From NCBI RefSeq assembly GCF_039545455.1, contig NZ_CP154467.1:1-64000 (forward strand): a stretch of 64,000 nt of DNA, in the 5' to 3' direction. Below are positions 57,179 through 64,000 of this stretch, piece after piece (position 1 is the first letter of the stretch; each line of letters opens with the position of its first letter). Both the position numbers and the translations under genes were made by a program. The notes beneath the pieces were generated by a model. That model searched no databases. It had not been told where the DNA came from and saw only the letters and a list, made by a program, of their open reading frames with translations. The DNA comes from Brucella sp. BE17. Its GTDB lineage: Bacteria > Pseudomonadota > Alphaproteobacteria > Rhizobiales > Rhizobiaceae.

Positions 57179-57569
57179 AATTCAACGTGCGTCTTTGTTC
57201 CGGCACATCGAGCGAGAAAGCCGGAATTTCGACTTCGAATGTTTTGCCCTGCGGGGTGTGTAACTCATAGCGCCCGACCATCACGCCAGACGATGTGGTC
57301 AAAGGACAGCCCGAAGAATATTGAAATGAGTCGCCGGGTTCGAGGACCGGTTGTTCGCCGACAACGCCTCGCCCGCGCACTTCCTCGACACGACCATTGG
57401 CATCGGTAATCTGCCAGTAACGCGCTTTAACCTGTATGGTTTCCGATGAATTATTGGCAATGGTAATCCGGTAGCCCCAGACATAGCGATTATCTTCTGG
57501 TGCCGACTCGTCTTCGAGATAAAACGGTACGACCGTGACTTCGATGCCGTAAGTGACCGCCCTGTACAT
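57177..57569 (-). CDS. apaG: ApaG protein
   Basis: 130 residues matching Apa[69 protein letters not shown] and [22 protein letters not shown] fibronectin-III-like fold domain found alone or in F-box proteins; its role, linked to Co/Mg resistance and Ap4A, is poorly known. Confidence 0.95.
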   Translation of the reverse strand: MYRAVTYGIEVTVVPFYLEDESAPEDNRYVWGYRITIANNSSETIQVKARYWQITDANGRVEEVRGRGVVGEQPVLEPGDSFQYSSGCPLTTSSGVMVGRYELHTPQGKTFEVEIPAFSLDVPEQRRTLN

Positions 57570-57727
57570 TGCCTTGCCTTCGTATCATGTCGACTGACGT
57601 CTCTATCGCCAAAGTTGCGAACGAGGTCAACGTAAGGCTGCTGCCGGGACGGAAAGAAGTGGTACGGTTTGACCTGATACGGTGTTCTTTTCAGGCATTG
57701 AAACTAAAAGGTCACAATCTCCAGTCG

Positions 57728-57762
57728 AAAAAATCCCGAAAGTCTAGAAATAACTTTCGGGA
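57728..57762 (-). terminator. metZ terminator
   Basis: On the minus strand TCCCGAAAGT pairs with ACTTTCGGGA over a 9-nt loop and is followed by six T (complement of 57728-57733). It lies 31 bp beyond the metZ stop. Confidence 0.88.
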
Positions 57763-57792
57763 TGGTGCAACAGCAATTTTGGACAGAATGAT

Positions 57793-58989
57793 CTAGCTGC
57801 GAGCGGCCTTGAGCGCTGCTTCGACATCTTCGATCAGATCATCGGTATCTTCCAGGCCGACCGAAACGCGCAGCACGCCATCGGAAATGCCAAGCTCCGC
57901 CTTAGCCTCATCGGAAAGGTTCTTGTGCGTGGTGGTGGAGGGATGGGTGATCAGGCTCTTGGCATCGCCCAGATTGTTGGAAATGCTGAAAACCTGAAGC
58001 GCATTTTCGAATTTGAACGCGGCTTCCTTTCCGCCTTCAAGTTCAAGCGCGATCAGCGTCGAACCACCACTCATCTGCTTTGCGATAATATCGGCCTGCG
58101 GATGGTCGGCCCGGCCCGGATAGATGACCTTGTTCACGCCGGGCTTGCCTGCAAGATAATCGGCCAGTGCTTGTGCCGACTGCGTTTGCTGGCGCACGCG
58201 CACGGCCAGCGTTTCAAGACCTTTGAGCATGATCCATGCATTGAAAGGGCTCATGCCGGGGCCGGTATGGCGATAATACTCCTGAAACGTGTCTTCGATC
58301 CATTCGCGATCCGACAAAACAATGCCGCCAAGGCAACGCCCTTGTCCATCAATATGCTTGGTGGTCGAATAGATGACGATATGCGCGCCCAGTTCTAGCG
58401 GCTTCTGGTAAAGTGGTGTGGCGAAAACATTGTCGACGATGAGTTTTGCACCCGCTTCATTGGCAATGTCGGCAACGGCGGCAATGTCGATGACTTCCAA
58501 CGTCGGGTTTGATGGGCTTTCAAGAAACAGCACTTTGGTATTGGGACGAACAGCCGCTTTCCAGTTCTCGACTTTAGAGCCATCGATAATCGAGATTTCA
58601 ACGCCGTATCTGGGCAGAAGCGTCTCGACGATGTAGCGACACGAGCCAAAAACGGCGCGCGCGGAAATCACATGATCGCCCGCCTGCACCTGACACAGAA
58701 TGGCCGCGGCCACCGCTGCCATGCCTGATGTCGTGGCGCGACCTTCTTCAGCGTCTTCGAGCGCACACATGCGCTTTTCAAACATATCTGTGGTCGGGTT
58801 GGCATAACGCGAATAGATGAAACCCGGATTTTCACCCTTGAAGCGCGCTTCCGCAGCTTCAGCATTTGGATACAGGAAGCCCTGTGTCAGGAACATAGCT
58901 TCTGACATCTCGGCAAAACTGGAGCGCAGCGATCCGGCATGCACGAGCTGGGTTGCAGGGCGAAATTTGCGGGTATTCTCAGTCGTCAT
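57793..58989 (-). CDS. metZ: O-succinylhomoserine sulfhydrylase
   Basis: 398 residues of the Cys/Met PLP family. FIYSRYANPTTDMFEKRM, GMAAVAAAILCQVQAGDHVI, ESPSNPTLEVIDI, and the PLP Lys in YSTTKHIDGQGRCLGG. It converts O-succinylhomoserine and sulfide to homocysteine in methionine synthesis. A SAM-II riboswitch and terminator lie upstream, so it is probably turned off by SAM. ATG 58989. Confidence 0.93.
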   Translation of the reverse strand: MTTENTRKFRPATQLVHAGSLRSSFAEMSEAMFLTQGFLYPNAEAAEARFKGENPGFIYSRYANPTTDMFEKRMCALEDAEEGRATTSGMAAVAAAILCQVQAGDHVISARAVFGSCRYIVETLLPRYGVEISIIDGSKVENWKAAVRPNTKVLFLESPSNPTLEVIDIAAVADIANEAGAKLIVDNVFATPLYQKPLELGAHIVIYSTTKHIDGQGRCLGGIVLSDREWIEDTFQEYYRHTGPGMSPFNAWIMLKGLETLAVRVRQQTQSAQALADYLAGKPGVNKVIYPGRADHPQADIIAKQMSGGSTLIALELEGGKEAAFKFENALQVFSISNNLGDAKSLITHPSTTTHKNLSDEAKAELGISDGVLRVSVGLEDTDDLIEDVEAALKAARS

Positions 58990-59104
58990 TTTTCCAACCT
59001 GTCAAAAGCTGGTCGGCCGGGATAGTTGCATATCTCGGCGGCCATTCTTCGTTTCGTCGCATTGTCCTACCCAAAAGGCTTACGCACTTTTGCTGGAAAT
59101 GCTT

Positions 59105-59141
59105 AAAAAAAACCGGCCTTGCGAACGCGCAAAAGGCCGGT
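59105..59141 (-). terminator. Regulatory terminator of the metZ leader
   Basis: Minus-strand stem ACCGGCCTT / AAGGCCGGT (59133-59141 / 59112-59120) with inner GCG/CGC, followed by an eight-T run (complement of 59105-59112). It lies just downstream of the SAM-II aptamer. Confidence 0.88.
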
Positions 59142-59153
59142 ATCGAACCGCGG

Positions 59154-59212
59154 CCCTGTTTTAGCGAATTCTTTAACGTGGCTGCAAGCCGGCCGGCCAA
59201 ATCACCACGGAA
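59154..59212 (-). promoter_or_regulatory. SAM-II riboswitch upstream of metZ
   Basis: Minus strand reads GTGGTGATTTGGCC, then GGCTTGCAGCCACGTTAAA, then CGCTAAAACAGGG, the conserved H-pseudoknot blocks of the SAM-II (metA) motif. The motif is known upstream of methionine genes in alphaproteobacteria. About 165 bp before metZ, with a terminator between, so SAM binding probably stops transcription. Confidence 0.9.
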
Positions 59213-59412
59213 CTGTTTTTTCTTATGCCTGTTGCAAAGGGTCGTCAATGCTGGATTGTTGCGTTTCCGTGAAAAGCGTGAGCATGGCCGCATTAAAAAC
59301 TGCCGATTCCTGCGGAAAACCGCGTTTCTGTGCCGTCCAAGGCTTGGCAGCGGGGCTGTGAACGGTCAATGGTCTTCATCAAGAAATACCTATGTGATGG
59401 AGTGGCGGGTCG

Positions 59413-60516
59413 ATGACGCAAAGAGAAGCGGGAATTCTGGCGGATGCGGATATTGCAGCCCTCTTTGAAAGCGGTTTGCTCAAAACAGCCCGACCGCTCG
59501 ATGCGGACCAGATACAGCCCGCGAGCCTTGATCTCCGGCTCGGCACAAAAGCCTATCGCGTGCGTGCCTCTTTCATGCCCGGTCCCGGCACCCCGGTCAT
59601 TGATAAGCTTGAACGTCTTAAACTGCACGAAATTGATCTGAGCGCCGGTGCGGTGCTCGAAACGGGTTGTGTCTATATCGTGCCGCTGTTGGAAAGTCTT
59701 GCGCTTGCACCCGACCTGTCCGCATCCGCCAACCCGAAAAGCTCAACCGGGCGGCTCGACATATTCACACGCGTGATTGTCGATGGTGCGCAGGAATTCG
59801 ACAAGGTGCCGGCGGGCTATAACGGCCCGCTTTATCTTGAGGTCAGCCCGCGGACTTTCCCCATCGTTGCGCGCGCAGGATCACGGCTGTCGCAGATACG
59901 CTTCCGTCAAGGTCGCGCGCAATTGGACGAGGCTGAACTTGGGGCATTGCATGAAGCCGAAACACTGGTTGCTTCTGAGCAGCCTAATATTTCGGGCGGC
60001 GGCATTGCACTTTCAGTTGATCTTGCTGGCAATATTTCTGGGGGGCAGGACAAGCTGATCGGCTATCGCGGCAAGCATCACACCGGCGTGGTCGATGTCG
60101 ACAAACGCGGTGCGCATGACGTGCTTGATTTCTGGGAGCCGATCTATGATCGCGGTGCACGCGAACTGGTGCTCGACCCGGACGAATTCTACATTCTGGT
60201 TTCGCGTGAGGCGGTGCATGTGCCCCCGCTTTATGCCGCTGAGATGACGCCCTTCGACCCGCTGGTCGGTGAGTTTCGCGTGCATTATGCCGGTTTCTTC
60301 GATCCCGGTTTCGGCCACAGCGCTGCAGGCGGCACCGGCAGCCGTGCGGTGCTGGAAGTCAGAAGCCACGAAGTGCCGTTCATTCTTGAACATGGCCAGA
60401 TTGTCGGCAGACTCATATACGAACATATGCTCAATCGCCCCAAGGCGCTCTATGGCATTGATCTTGGTTCCAATTATCAGGCGCAGCAATTGAAGCTCTC
60501 CAAGCATTTTCGTTGA
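59413..60516 (+). CDS. dcd: 2'-Deoxycytidine 5'-triphosphate deaminase, double-domain type
   Basis: 367 residues, twice the usual Dcd length, of the alphaproteobacterial two-domain form. Domain 1: LDADQIQPASLDLRLGTKAYRVR, SANPKSSTGRLDIFTRVI; domain 2: EPIYDRGARELVLDPDEFYILVS, then AGFFDPGFGHSAAGGTGSRAVLEVRS. The SSTGR and FDPGF motifs are typical of the dCTP deaminase/dUTPase fold. It supplies dUTP for dTMP synthesis. Confidence 0.93.
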   Translation: MTQREAGILADADIAALFESGLLKTARPLDADQIQPASLDLRLGTKAYRVRASFMPGPGTPVIDKLERLKLHEIDLSAGAVLETGCVYIVPLLESLALAPDLSASANPKSSTGRLDIFTRVIVDGAQEFDKVPAGYNGPLYLEVSPRTFPIVARAGSRLSQIRFRQGRAQLDEAELGALHEAETLVASEQPNISGGGIALSVDLAGNISGGQDKLIGYRGKHHTGVVDVDKRGAHDVLDFWEPIYDRGARELVLDPDEFYILVSREAVHVPPLYAAEMTPFDPLVGEFRVHYAGFFDPGFGHSAAGGTGSRAVLEVRSHEVPFILEHGQIVGRLIYEHMLNRPKALYGIDLGSNYQAQQLKLSKHFR

Positions 60517-60566
60517 CTGGATCGGCTCCCTCCGCGCAGATATAACAAAAGTGGAGGAGAGCTTTG

Positions 60567-61553
60567 GTGAGTCCAGAACACGAACGCGAAGCGGATAATC
60601 AAAAACGTCGGCTATCGGTTGGTATTATCGCGCTGCCAGGCTTTACACTGACCGCGCTAAGCCTGTTTCTTGATCCTTTTCGCCTTGCAGCCGATGATCG
60701 CGACAAAAGCCGCCAGATTCGCTGCGCATGGAAAATCTGTACTCTTTCTGGCAATCCCGTCACCTCCAGCTCCGGCATGGTGATCGAACCGACCGTGCCT
60801 ATCGGCGAACTCGATGAATGCGATTATGTGGCGGTGGTCGGCGGTTTAATTGCGCAATATCGCCCGCGCCAGCAGGCGCTGGTCGACCTCATCAAGCGCG
60901 CCGACAAGCGCGGCCAGACGGTCGTGGGCCTATGCACTGCGGCTTTTCTGCTGGCCGAGGGCGGCCTGCTCGATGATCGCAACTGCTGCGTGAGCTGGTT
61001 TCACCGCGATGACTTCCTCGAACTTTTTGACGGCCACACCGCTGACACGACCAGCCTTTTTCATAAAAGCGGGCGGCATTATACGTGCGCCGGTGGTCTG
61101 GGCGCGGCGTCGCTTGCGCTCTCGATCATCCAGAACGAGATTTCTGAGGAATTGGCACGCAAGAGCGCATCGATCTTGTTGATCCCTTATGAACTGGTGC
61201 GATCCGAGCAGCCCGCACTCAGTTTCAACGGCGTGCGCTCGCCATTGATCCGCAAGGCGATCCGTATTTTCGAGGAAACGCTGGAAGAGCCGGTCGCGAT
61301 GATCGACGTGGCGCGCAGATTAGGCATTTCCGTGCGGCAGATGGAGCGTGCTTTTCGCACGGCGCTCGATCGGACGGCATTCGAAGTGCGTGAGGAATTG
61401 CGAGTGAGAAAAGCAAAGGAGCTGCTTGCGGAAAGCACACTCTCACTGCTGGAAGTGGCGGTGGCCTGTGGCTTTACCGATACGCGTAGCATGAACCGCT
61501 CGTTTTCTCGCCAGAAGCAAAAAGCACCGCGCGATTATCGCAGGCAGCGCTAA
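60567..61553 (+). CDS. GlxA-family regulator (DJ-1/PfpI + AraC)
   Basis: 328 residues. The N-terminal DJ-1/PfpI-like half has the nucleophile-elbow-type VVGLCTAAFLLAEGGLLD; the C-terminal AraC half has VARRLGISVRQMERAFRTALDR and LLEVAVACGFTDTRSMNRSFSRQKQKAPRDYRR. GlxA proteins commonly control choline, glycine-betaine or amino-acid catabolism genes, but no target is nearby. The GTG at 60567 has GGAGGAGAG upstream; TTG 60564 adjoins it. Confidence 0.92.
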   Translation: MSPEHEREADNQKRRLSVGIIALPGFTLTALSLFLDPFRLAADDRDKSRQIRCAWKICTLSGNPVTSSSGMVIEPTVPIGELDECDYVAVVGGLIAQYRPRQQALVDLIKRADKRGQTVVGLCTAAFLLAEGGLLDDRNCCVSWFHRDDFLELFDGHTADTTSLFHKSGRHYTCAGGLGAASLALSIIQNEISEELARKSASILLIPYELVRSEQPALSFNGVRSPLIRKAIRIFEETLEEPVAMIDVARRLGISVRQMERAFRTALDRTAFEVREELRVRKAKELLAESTLSLLEVAVACGFTDTRSMNRSFSRQKQKAPRDYRRQR

Positions 61554-61633
61554 GGCTTAAACTTGCGAATAGAGCGCTGGCAGCTTATGTCTTGCGCGAA
61601 TACACGTGAATTTGAGAGTCGGGAGAGACTTGC

Positions 61634-61900
61634 ATGGCCGATGGTGTGAACCGTTTTCTGGGCGATACGCCAGCACGCGTTATTGTCAAGCTGGTGCTGA
61701 TCTCGCTCGTTGTTGGTGTGGTCATGAGCGCTTTTCACTGGACGCCCTATGACATTTTTTATGGCATTCGCGATTTCTTCCTGCGCTTGTGGAACATGGG
61801 TTTTTCGGCAATCTCGGGCTTTGTTGACTATCTCATTTTAGGCGCGGCGGTGGTCATTCCCGCCTTTATTCTGCTCCGTATCCTGAGTTACCGTAAGTAA
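61634..61900 (+). CDS. Small integral membrane protein (DUF6460-like)
   Basis: 88 residues, two membrane helices (VIVKLVLISLVVGVVMSAFHWTPYDIFYG and YLILGAAVVIPAFILLRIL). The length and GDTPARVIVKLV / WTPYDIFYGIRDF are seen in rhizobial proteins of unknown function. Ribosome site GGGAGAG precedes ATG 61634. Confidence 0.8.
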   Translation: MADGVNRFLGDTPARVIVKLVLISLVVGVVMSAFHWTPYDIFYGIRDFFLRLWNMGFSAISGFVDYLILGAAVVIPAFILLRILSYRK

Positions 61901-61931
61901 CGCAACATCAAAACGCAGATACGCTCACGCC

Positions 61932-62423
61932 ATGAAAACAGATTATTCTATGCTTTCCCGTCGTCGGTTTCTGGTATTGGCGGGCGGCGCTATGGCTTAT
62001 GTGACGCTGCCGTTGGAGCTTTCGCAGGCGGCGGGAGCCCGGACTTTTACAACTGACCCGACAGTTATTTTCAATGCCATTCGCAAGGCGAATGGACTGT
62101 CTCCGATGGCAACGGACACGCGGTTGGAACAGGCAGCACTTTATCAGGCGCGGCGCATGGCAAGTTTTGGAAAGATCGGTCACAGTGTCGGCTGGGGCAA
62201 TGGTTTTGTGGCGCGGCTGCGCAAGGCGGGCATCCGGGGACCAGCTGCGGAAAACGTTGCTGCCGGGCAACCGGATACACAAGCCGTTTTCGATGCGTGG
62301 ATGAAGTCGCCAGGCCACCGCAAGAATATGCTCGACCCGACGTTTGGTCATTACGGCCTTGCGTGGGCAACGCCCGAAGACAAGTCGAGGCGCATATACT
62401 GGGCGATGATGCTGGGGCGTTGA
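61932..62423 (+). CDS. CAP (SCP/PR1-like) domain protein, Tat-exported
   Basis: 163 residues. The N-terminus has a Tat-like signal (SRRRFLVLAGGAMAYVTLPL). The CAP core shows AIRKANGLSPMATDTRLEQAALYQARRMASFGKIGHSVG, RGPAAENVAAGQPDTQAVFDAWMKSPGHRKNMLDPTFGHYGLAWA, typical of secreted bacterial CAP proteins. Function unknown. Confidence 0.9.
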   Translation: MKTDYSMLSRRRFLVLAGGAMAYVTLPLELSQAAGARTFTTDPTVIFNAIRKANGLSPMATDTRLEQAALYQARRMASFGKIGHSVGWGNGFVARLRKAGIRGPAAENVAAGQPDTQAVFDAWMKSPGHRKNMLDPTFGHYGLAWATPEDKSRRIYWAMMLGR

Positions 62424-62426
62424 ATT

Positions 62427-62813
62427 TTAAAGCTGCTGCGCGATGGCTGTTTTGTCGATGATTGACCATACTTTGCGAATGCGTCTATTGGAAAATTCAT
62501 AGAAGACATTTTCAGAGAATTTCACCCGTTTGCCATTGATCGGCAGGTCGAACAGCATGCCTTTGGGCGTGCAATCAAACAGCAGTCGGCTTGCAACACG
62601 CGGCGGATCGGACACCAGAAGGTCGACCTTGAAATTGAGATCGGGAATGGCGCGAAAATCGCTTTGCAGCATTTTGCGATAGCCGCTCAGACCGAAAGCA
62701 TTTCCGTTGTGCTCGACTTCATCATGAACGAACTGGTGAAGTCGTTCCCAGTCCTGCCGGTTGAGACATTCGATATAGCGGCGATAAAGATCGGATAATT
62801 GGTCTCGTGTCAT
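62427..62813 (-). CDS. SnoaL/NTF2-like protein
   Basis: 128 residues from ATG 62813 (MTRDQLSDLYRRYIECLNRQDW). The cone-shaped NTF2-like fold is suggested by HQFVHDEVEHNGNAFGLSGY, RAIPDLNFKVDLLVSDPPRVASRLLF and FYEFSNRRIRKVWSIIDK. Members are polyketide cyclases or ester hydrolases; the use is unknown. The frame's upstream extension is noncoding. Confidence 0.82.
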   Translation of the reverse strand: MTRDQLSDLYRRYIECLNRQDWERLHQFVHDEVEHNGNAFGLSGYRKMLQSDFRAIPDLNFKVDLLVSDPPRVASRLLFDCTPKGMLFDLPINGKRVKFSENVFYEFSNRRIRKVWSIIDKTAIAQQL

Positions 62814-62862
62814 AGGACAATGGTACGGATTTTCTGGCTCAGTGCAACTTGCTTGATGGCGG

Positions 62863-63456
62863 CTATTTTTCCGCCAAAAGACCTGATGCAAGGTGTCGGA
62901 ACACATCGATAGATTTTTTAAGCGCTGATTTGGGATCGTCGCTTGCAGCCACCCAAAGCGCTGCATCGAAGGCAGCCCCACTCAAAAGCCGTGCGGCAGC
63001 GTCTATATCAAGGGTTTTCAGCACCCCTTGTGCAATCAGACCTGCTACGGCTTCACGGGTCATTTCAAGACAGGCATTCTGGCTCGGCCATTGCGAAGGG
63101 TCGCCCAAAAAGGCCGGACCGTCTAGCAGAACAATGCGCTGCACTTCCGGTTCCAGTGCCATCTCGATATAGACCGCTGCTTCCGTCATCAAGGCTTCCC
63201 ACGGATCCGCTTTAAGCGCGGCAGCCTTTCTTGCATGTGTTGCCATCTCGCCGTCGATCTGCGCTACGACTGCGGCAAGCAAGCCCTTCTTGTCACCGAA
63301 ATTGTGGTAGAGGGCGCCACGCGTCAGCCCCGCTTCAGCTGTTAACTCATCCATCGAGGATGCGGCAAAGCCTTTGTCTGCAAAAGCTTTTCTAGCTGCC
63401 GCCAGCAGGAATCGCCGGTTTTCCTGCATGGTTTGAGCGCGGGGTTTCGGGGGCAT
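62863..63456 (-). CDS. TetR-family regulator
   Basis: 197 residues. HTH: RRFLLAAARKAFADKGFAASSMDELTAEAGLTRGALYHNFGDKKGLLAAVV. C-terminal ligand domain. Divergent from the RidA gene, with two palindromes between them that are good operators for it. It probably represses itself and the RidA gene. Confidence 0.93.
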   Translation of the reverse strand: MPPKPRAQTMQENRRFLLAAARKAFADKGFAASSMDELTAEAGLTRGALYHNFGDKKGLLAAVVAQIDGEMATHARKAAALKADPWEALMTEAAVYIEMALEPEVQRIVLLDGPAFLGDPSQWPSQNACLEMTREAVAGLIAQGVLKTLDIDAAARLLSGAAFDAALWVAASDDPKSALKKSIDVFRHLASGLLAEK

Positions 63457-63472
63457 GAACCTCTTCCCATTG

Positions 63473-63513
63473 ACATACGCAGCGTATGTGAATTAAACAT
63501 ACGCTACGTATAT
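63473..63513. promoter_or_regulatory. Two TetR-type operators between tetR and ridA
   Basis: ACATACGCAGCGTATGT (63473-63489) is a near-perfect palindrome; ACATACGCTACGTATAT (63497-63513) is a second copy. Their spacing (24 bp) suggests two dimers. Confidence 0.75.
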
Positions 63514-63564
63514 CAAATTTGTAACAGGCCCGCAAAGCCGAAAAACTCTAAGAAAGGATACATC

Positions 63565-63957
63565 ATGACACGTGAGGCCGTATTCCCACCCAATCGGCAC
63601 GCGCTTTACGAACAGCATGGCTATTCCGCAGCCGTTCGCTCTGGCGATCTGCTGTTCGTTTCAGGGCAGGTTGGTAGCCGAGAAGACGGTTCGCCCGAGC
63701 CGGATTTTGCCGCACAGGTCGAACTGGCCTTCGCCAATCTGCGCAACGTGTTGGCCGCCGCCGATTGCACCTTTGATGACATTGTCGATGTGACGACGTT
63801 CCACACAGATCCTGAGAAGCAATTCCCAGCGATCATGGACGTGAAAAGCCGTGTATTCGCTGAAAAACCCTATCCGAACTGGACGGCTGTCGGCGTCAAC
63901 TGGCTTGCCGGTTTTGATTTCGAAATCAAGGTCATTGCGCGCATTCCCGCGCATTGA
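63565..63957 (+). CDS. RidA-family protein
   Basis: 130 residues (start ATG 63565 with AGAAAGGA upstream). RidA pattern: YSAAVRSGDLLFVSGQVGSREDG, FAAQVELAFANLRNVLAAADCTFDDIVDVTTFHTDPEKQFPAIMDVKSRVF, and IKVIARIPA. RidA enzymes deaminate reactive imine/enamine products; the exact substrate is unknown. Divergent from the TetR gene. Confidence 0.93.
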   Translation: MTREAVFPPNRHALYEQHGYSAAVRSGDLLFVSGQVGSREDGSPEPDFAAQVELAFANLRNVLAAADCTFDDIVDVTTFHTDPEKQFPAIMDVKSRVFAEKPYPNWTAVGVNWLAGFDFEIKVIARIPAH

Positions 63958-63967
63958 GCGACAAAAA

Positions 63968-64000
63968 GCATCCCGAAAAGCGCGAAACGGTTTTCGGAAT
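63968..64000. repeat. Dispersed palindromic repeat, copy 3 (reversed, cut by edge)
   Basis: CATCCCGAAAAGCGCGAAAC then GGTTTTCGGAAT is the reverse complement of the core of copies at 36453 and 38327. It runs off the window. Confidence 0.8.

Noticed and set aside
58990..59100. SAM-II aptamer directly next to metZ
   Set aside because: The conserved blocks are not in this stretch; they lie further upstream at 59154-59212.

Overview
The window joins two unlike pieces of an alphaproteobacterial chromosome, most likely Brucella/Ochrobactrum (Brucellaceae). The right part (about 28.3-64 kb) is ordinary core genome. Its gene set fits this family: pgi, an AcrAB-type pump with a divergent TetR gene (bepR-bepD-bepE type), ppk2, a PhoR-like kinase, gcrA, an argD-argF-hslO cluster, apaG, metZ behind a SAM-II riboswitch, a double-domain dCTP deaminase and a GlxA-type regulator. 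Assignment to the family rests on recognised gene families and order, not on a database search.

The left part (1 to about 28.2 kb) looks like a mosaic genomic island. Its right end is a large serine recombinase whose last codons lie inside tRNA-Arg(ACG), which would be a natural attachment site; its left end is outside the window. From the left it holds: (1) a curli operon (a curlin-repeat fibre protein cut by the window edge, csgF, csgG, a second curlin-repeat protein, csgH, and an Inh/SH3-like secreted protein); (2) a decayed mobilisation block (IS3 orfA remnant, ParB-like fragment, DUF3363-type relaxase with two frameshifts, and an IS630-family element inserted a few codons before the relaxase stop); (3) cargo: a TonB receptor plus ECF transporter (S, fused A-A, T) operon, a small Cys-rich secreted protein, an RND pump with adaptor, two AraC regulators, an unrecognised small protein and a LysR pseudogene; (4) a VirD4/TraG coupling protein, a TumE-type toxin/HTH antitoxin pair and the recombinase. 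No trb/virB channel genes are visible, so this end alone could not conjugate.

How the genes may work together: CsgG would form the outer-membrane curli pore, CsgF couple it to nucleation, CsgH hold subunits soluble in the periplasm, and the two curlin-repeat proteins form fibre and nucleator. The AraC gene behind the RND pump shares a conserved block of about 40 bp with the region upstream of the pump operon, which suggests one operator serving both. In the core, two further RND systems, arginine synthesis (argD-argF) with the redox chaperone Hsp33, and SAM-controlled methionine synthesis follow.

The most unusual features are a 15-copy perfect heptamer (TTCACGC) array inside the TumE toxin gene, where any copy change not divisible by three would break the frame; a 591-bp near-identical duplication in the curlin gene; the duplicated operator block; a histone-H1-like Lys/Ala/Thr/Ser tail on a fatty acyl-CoA ligase; and an intrinsic terminator downstream of pgi whose two arms are separated by a dispersed palindromic repeat.
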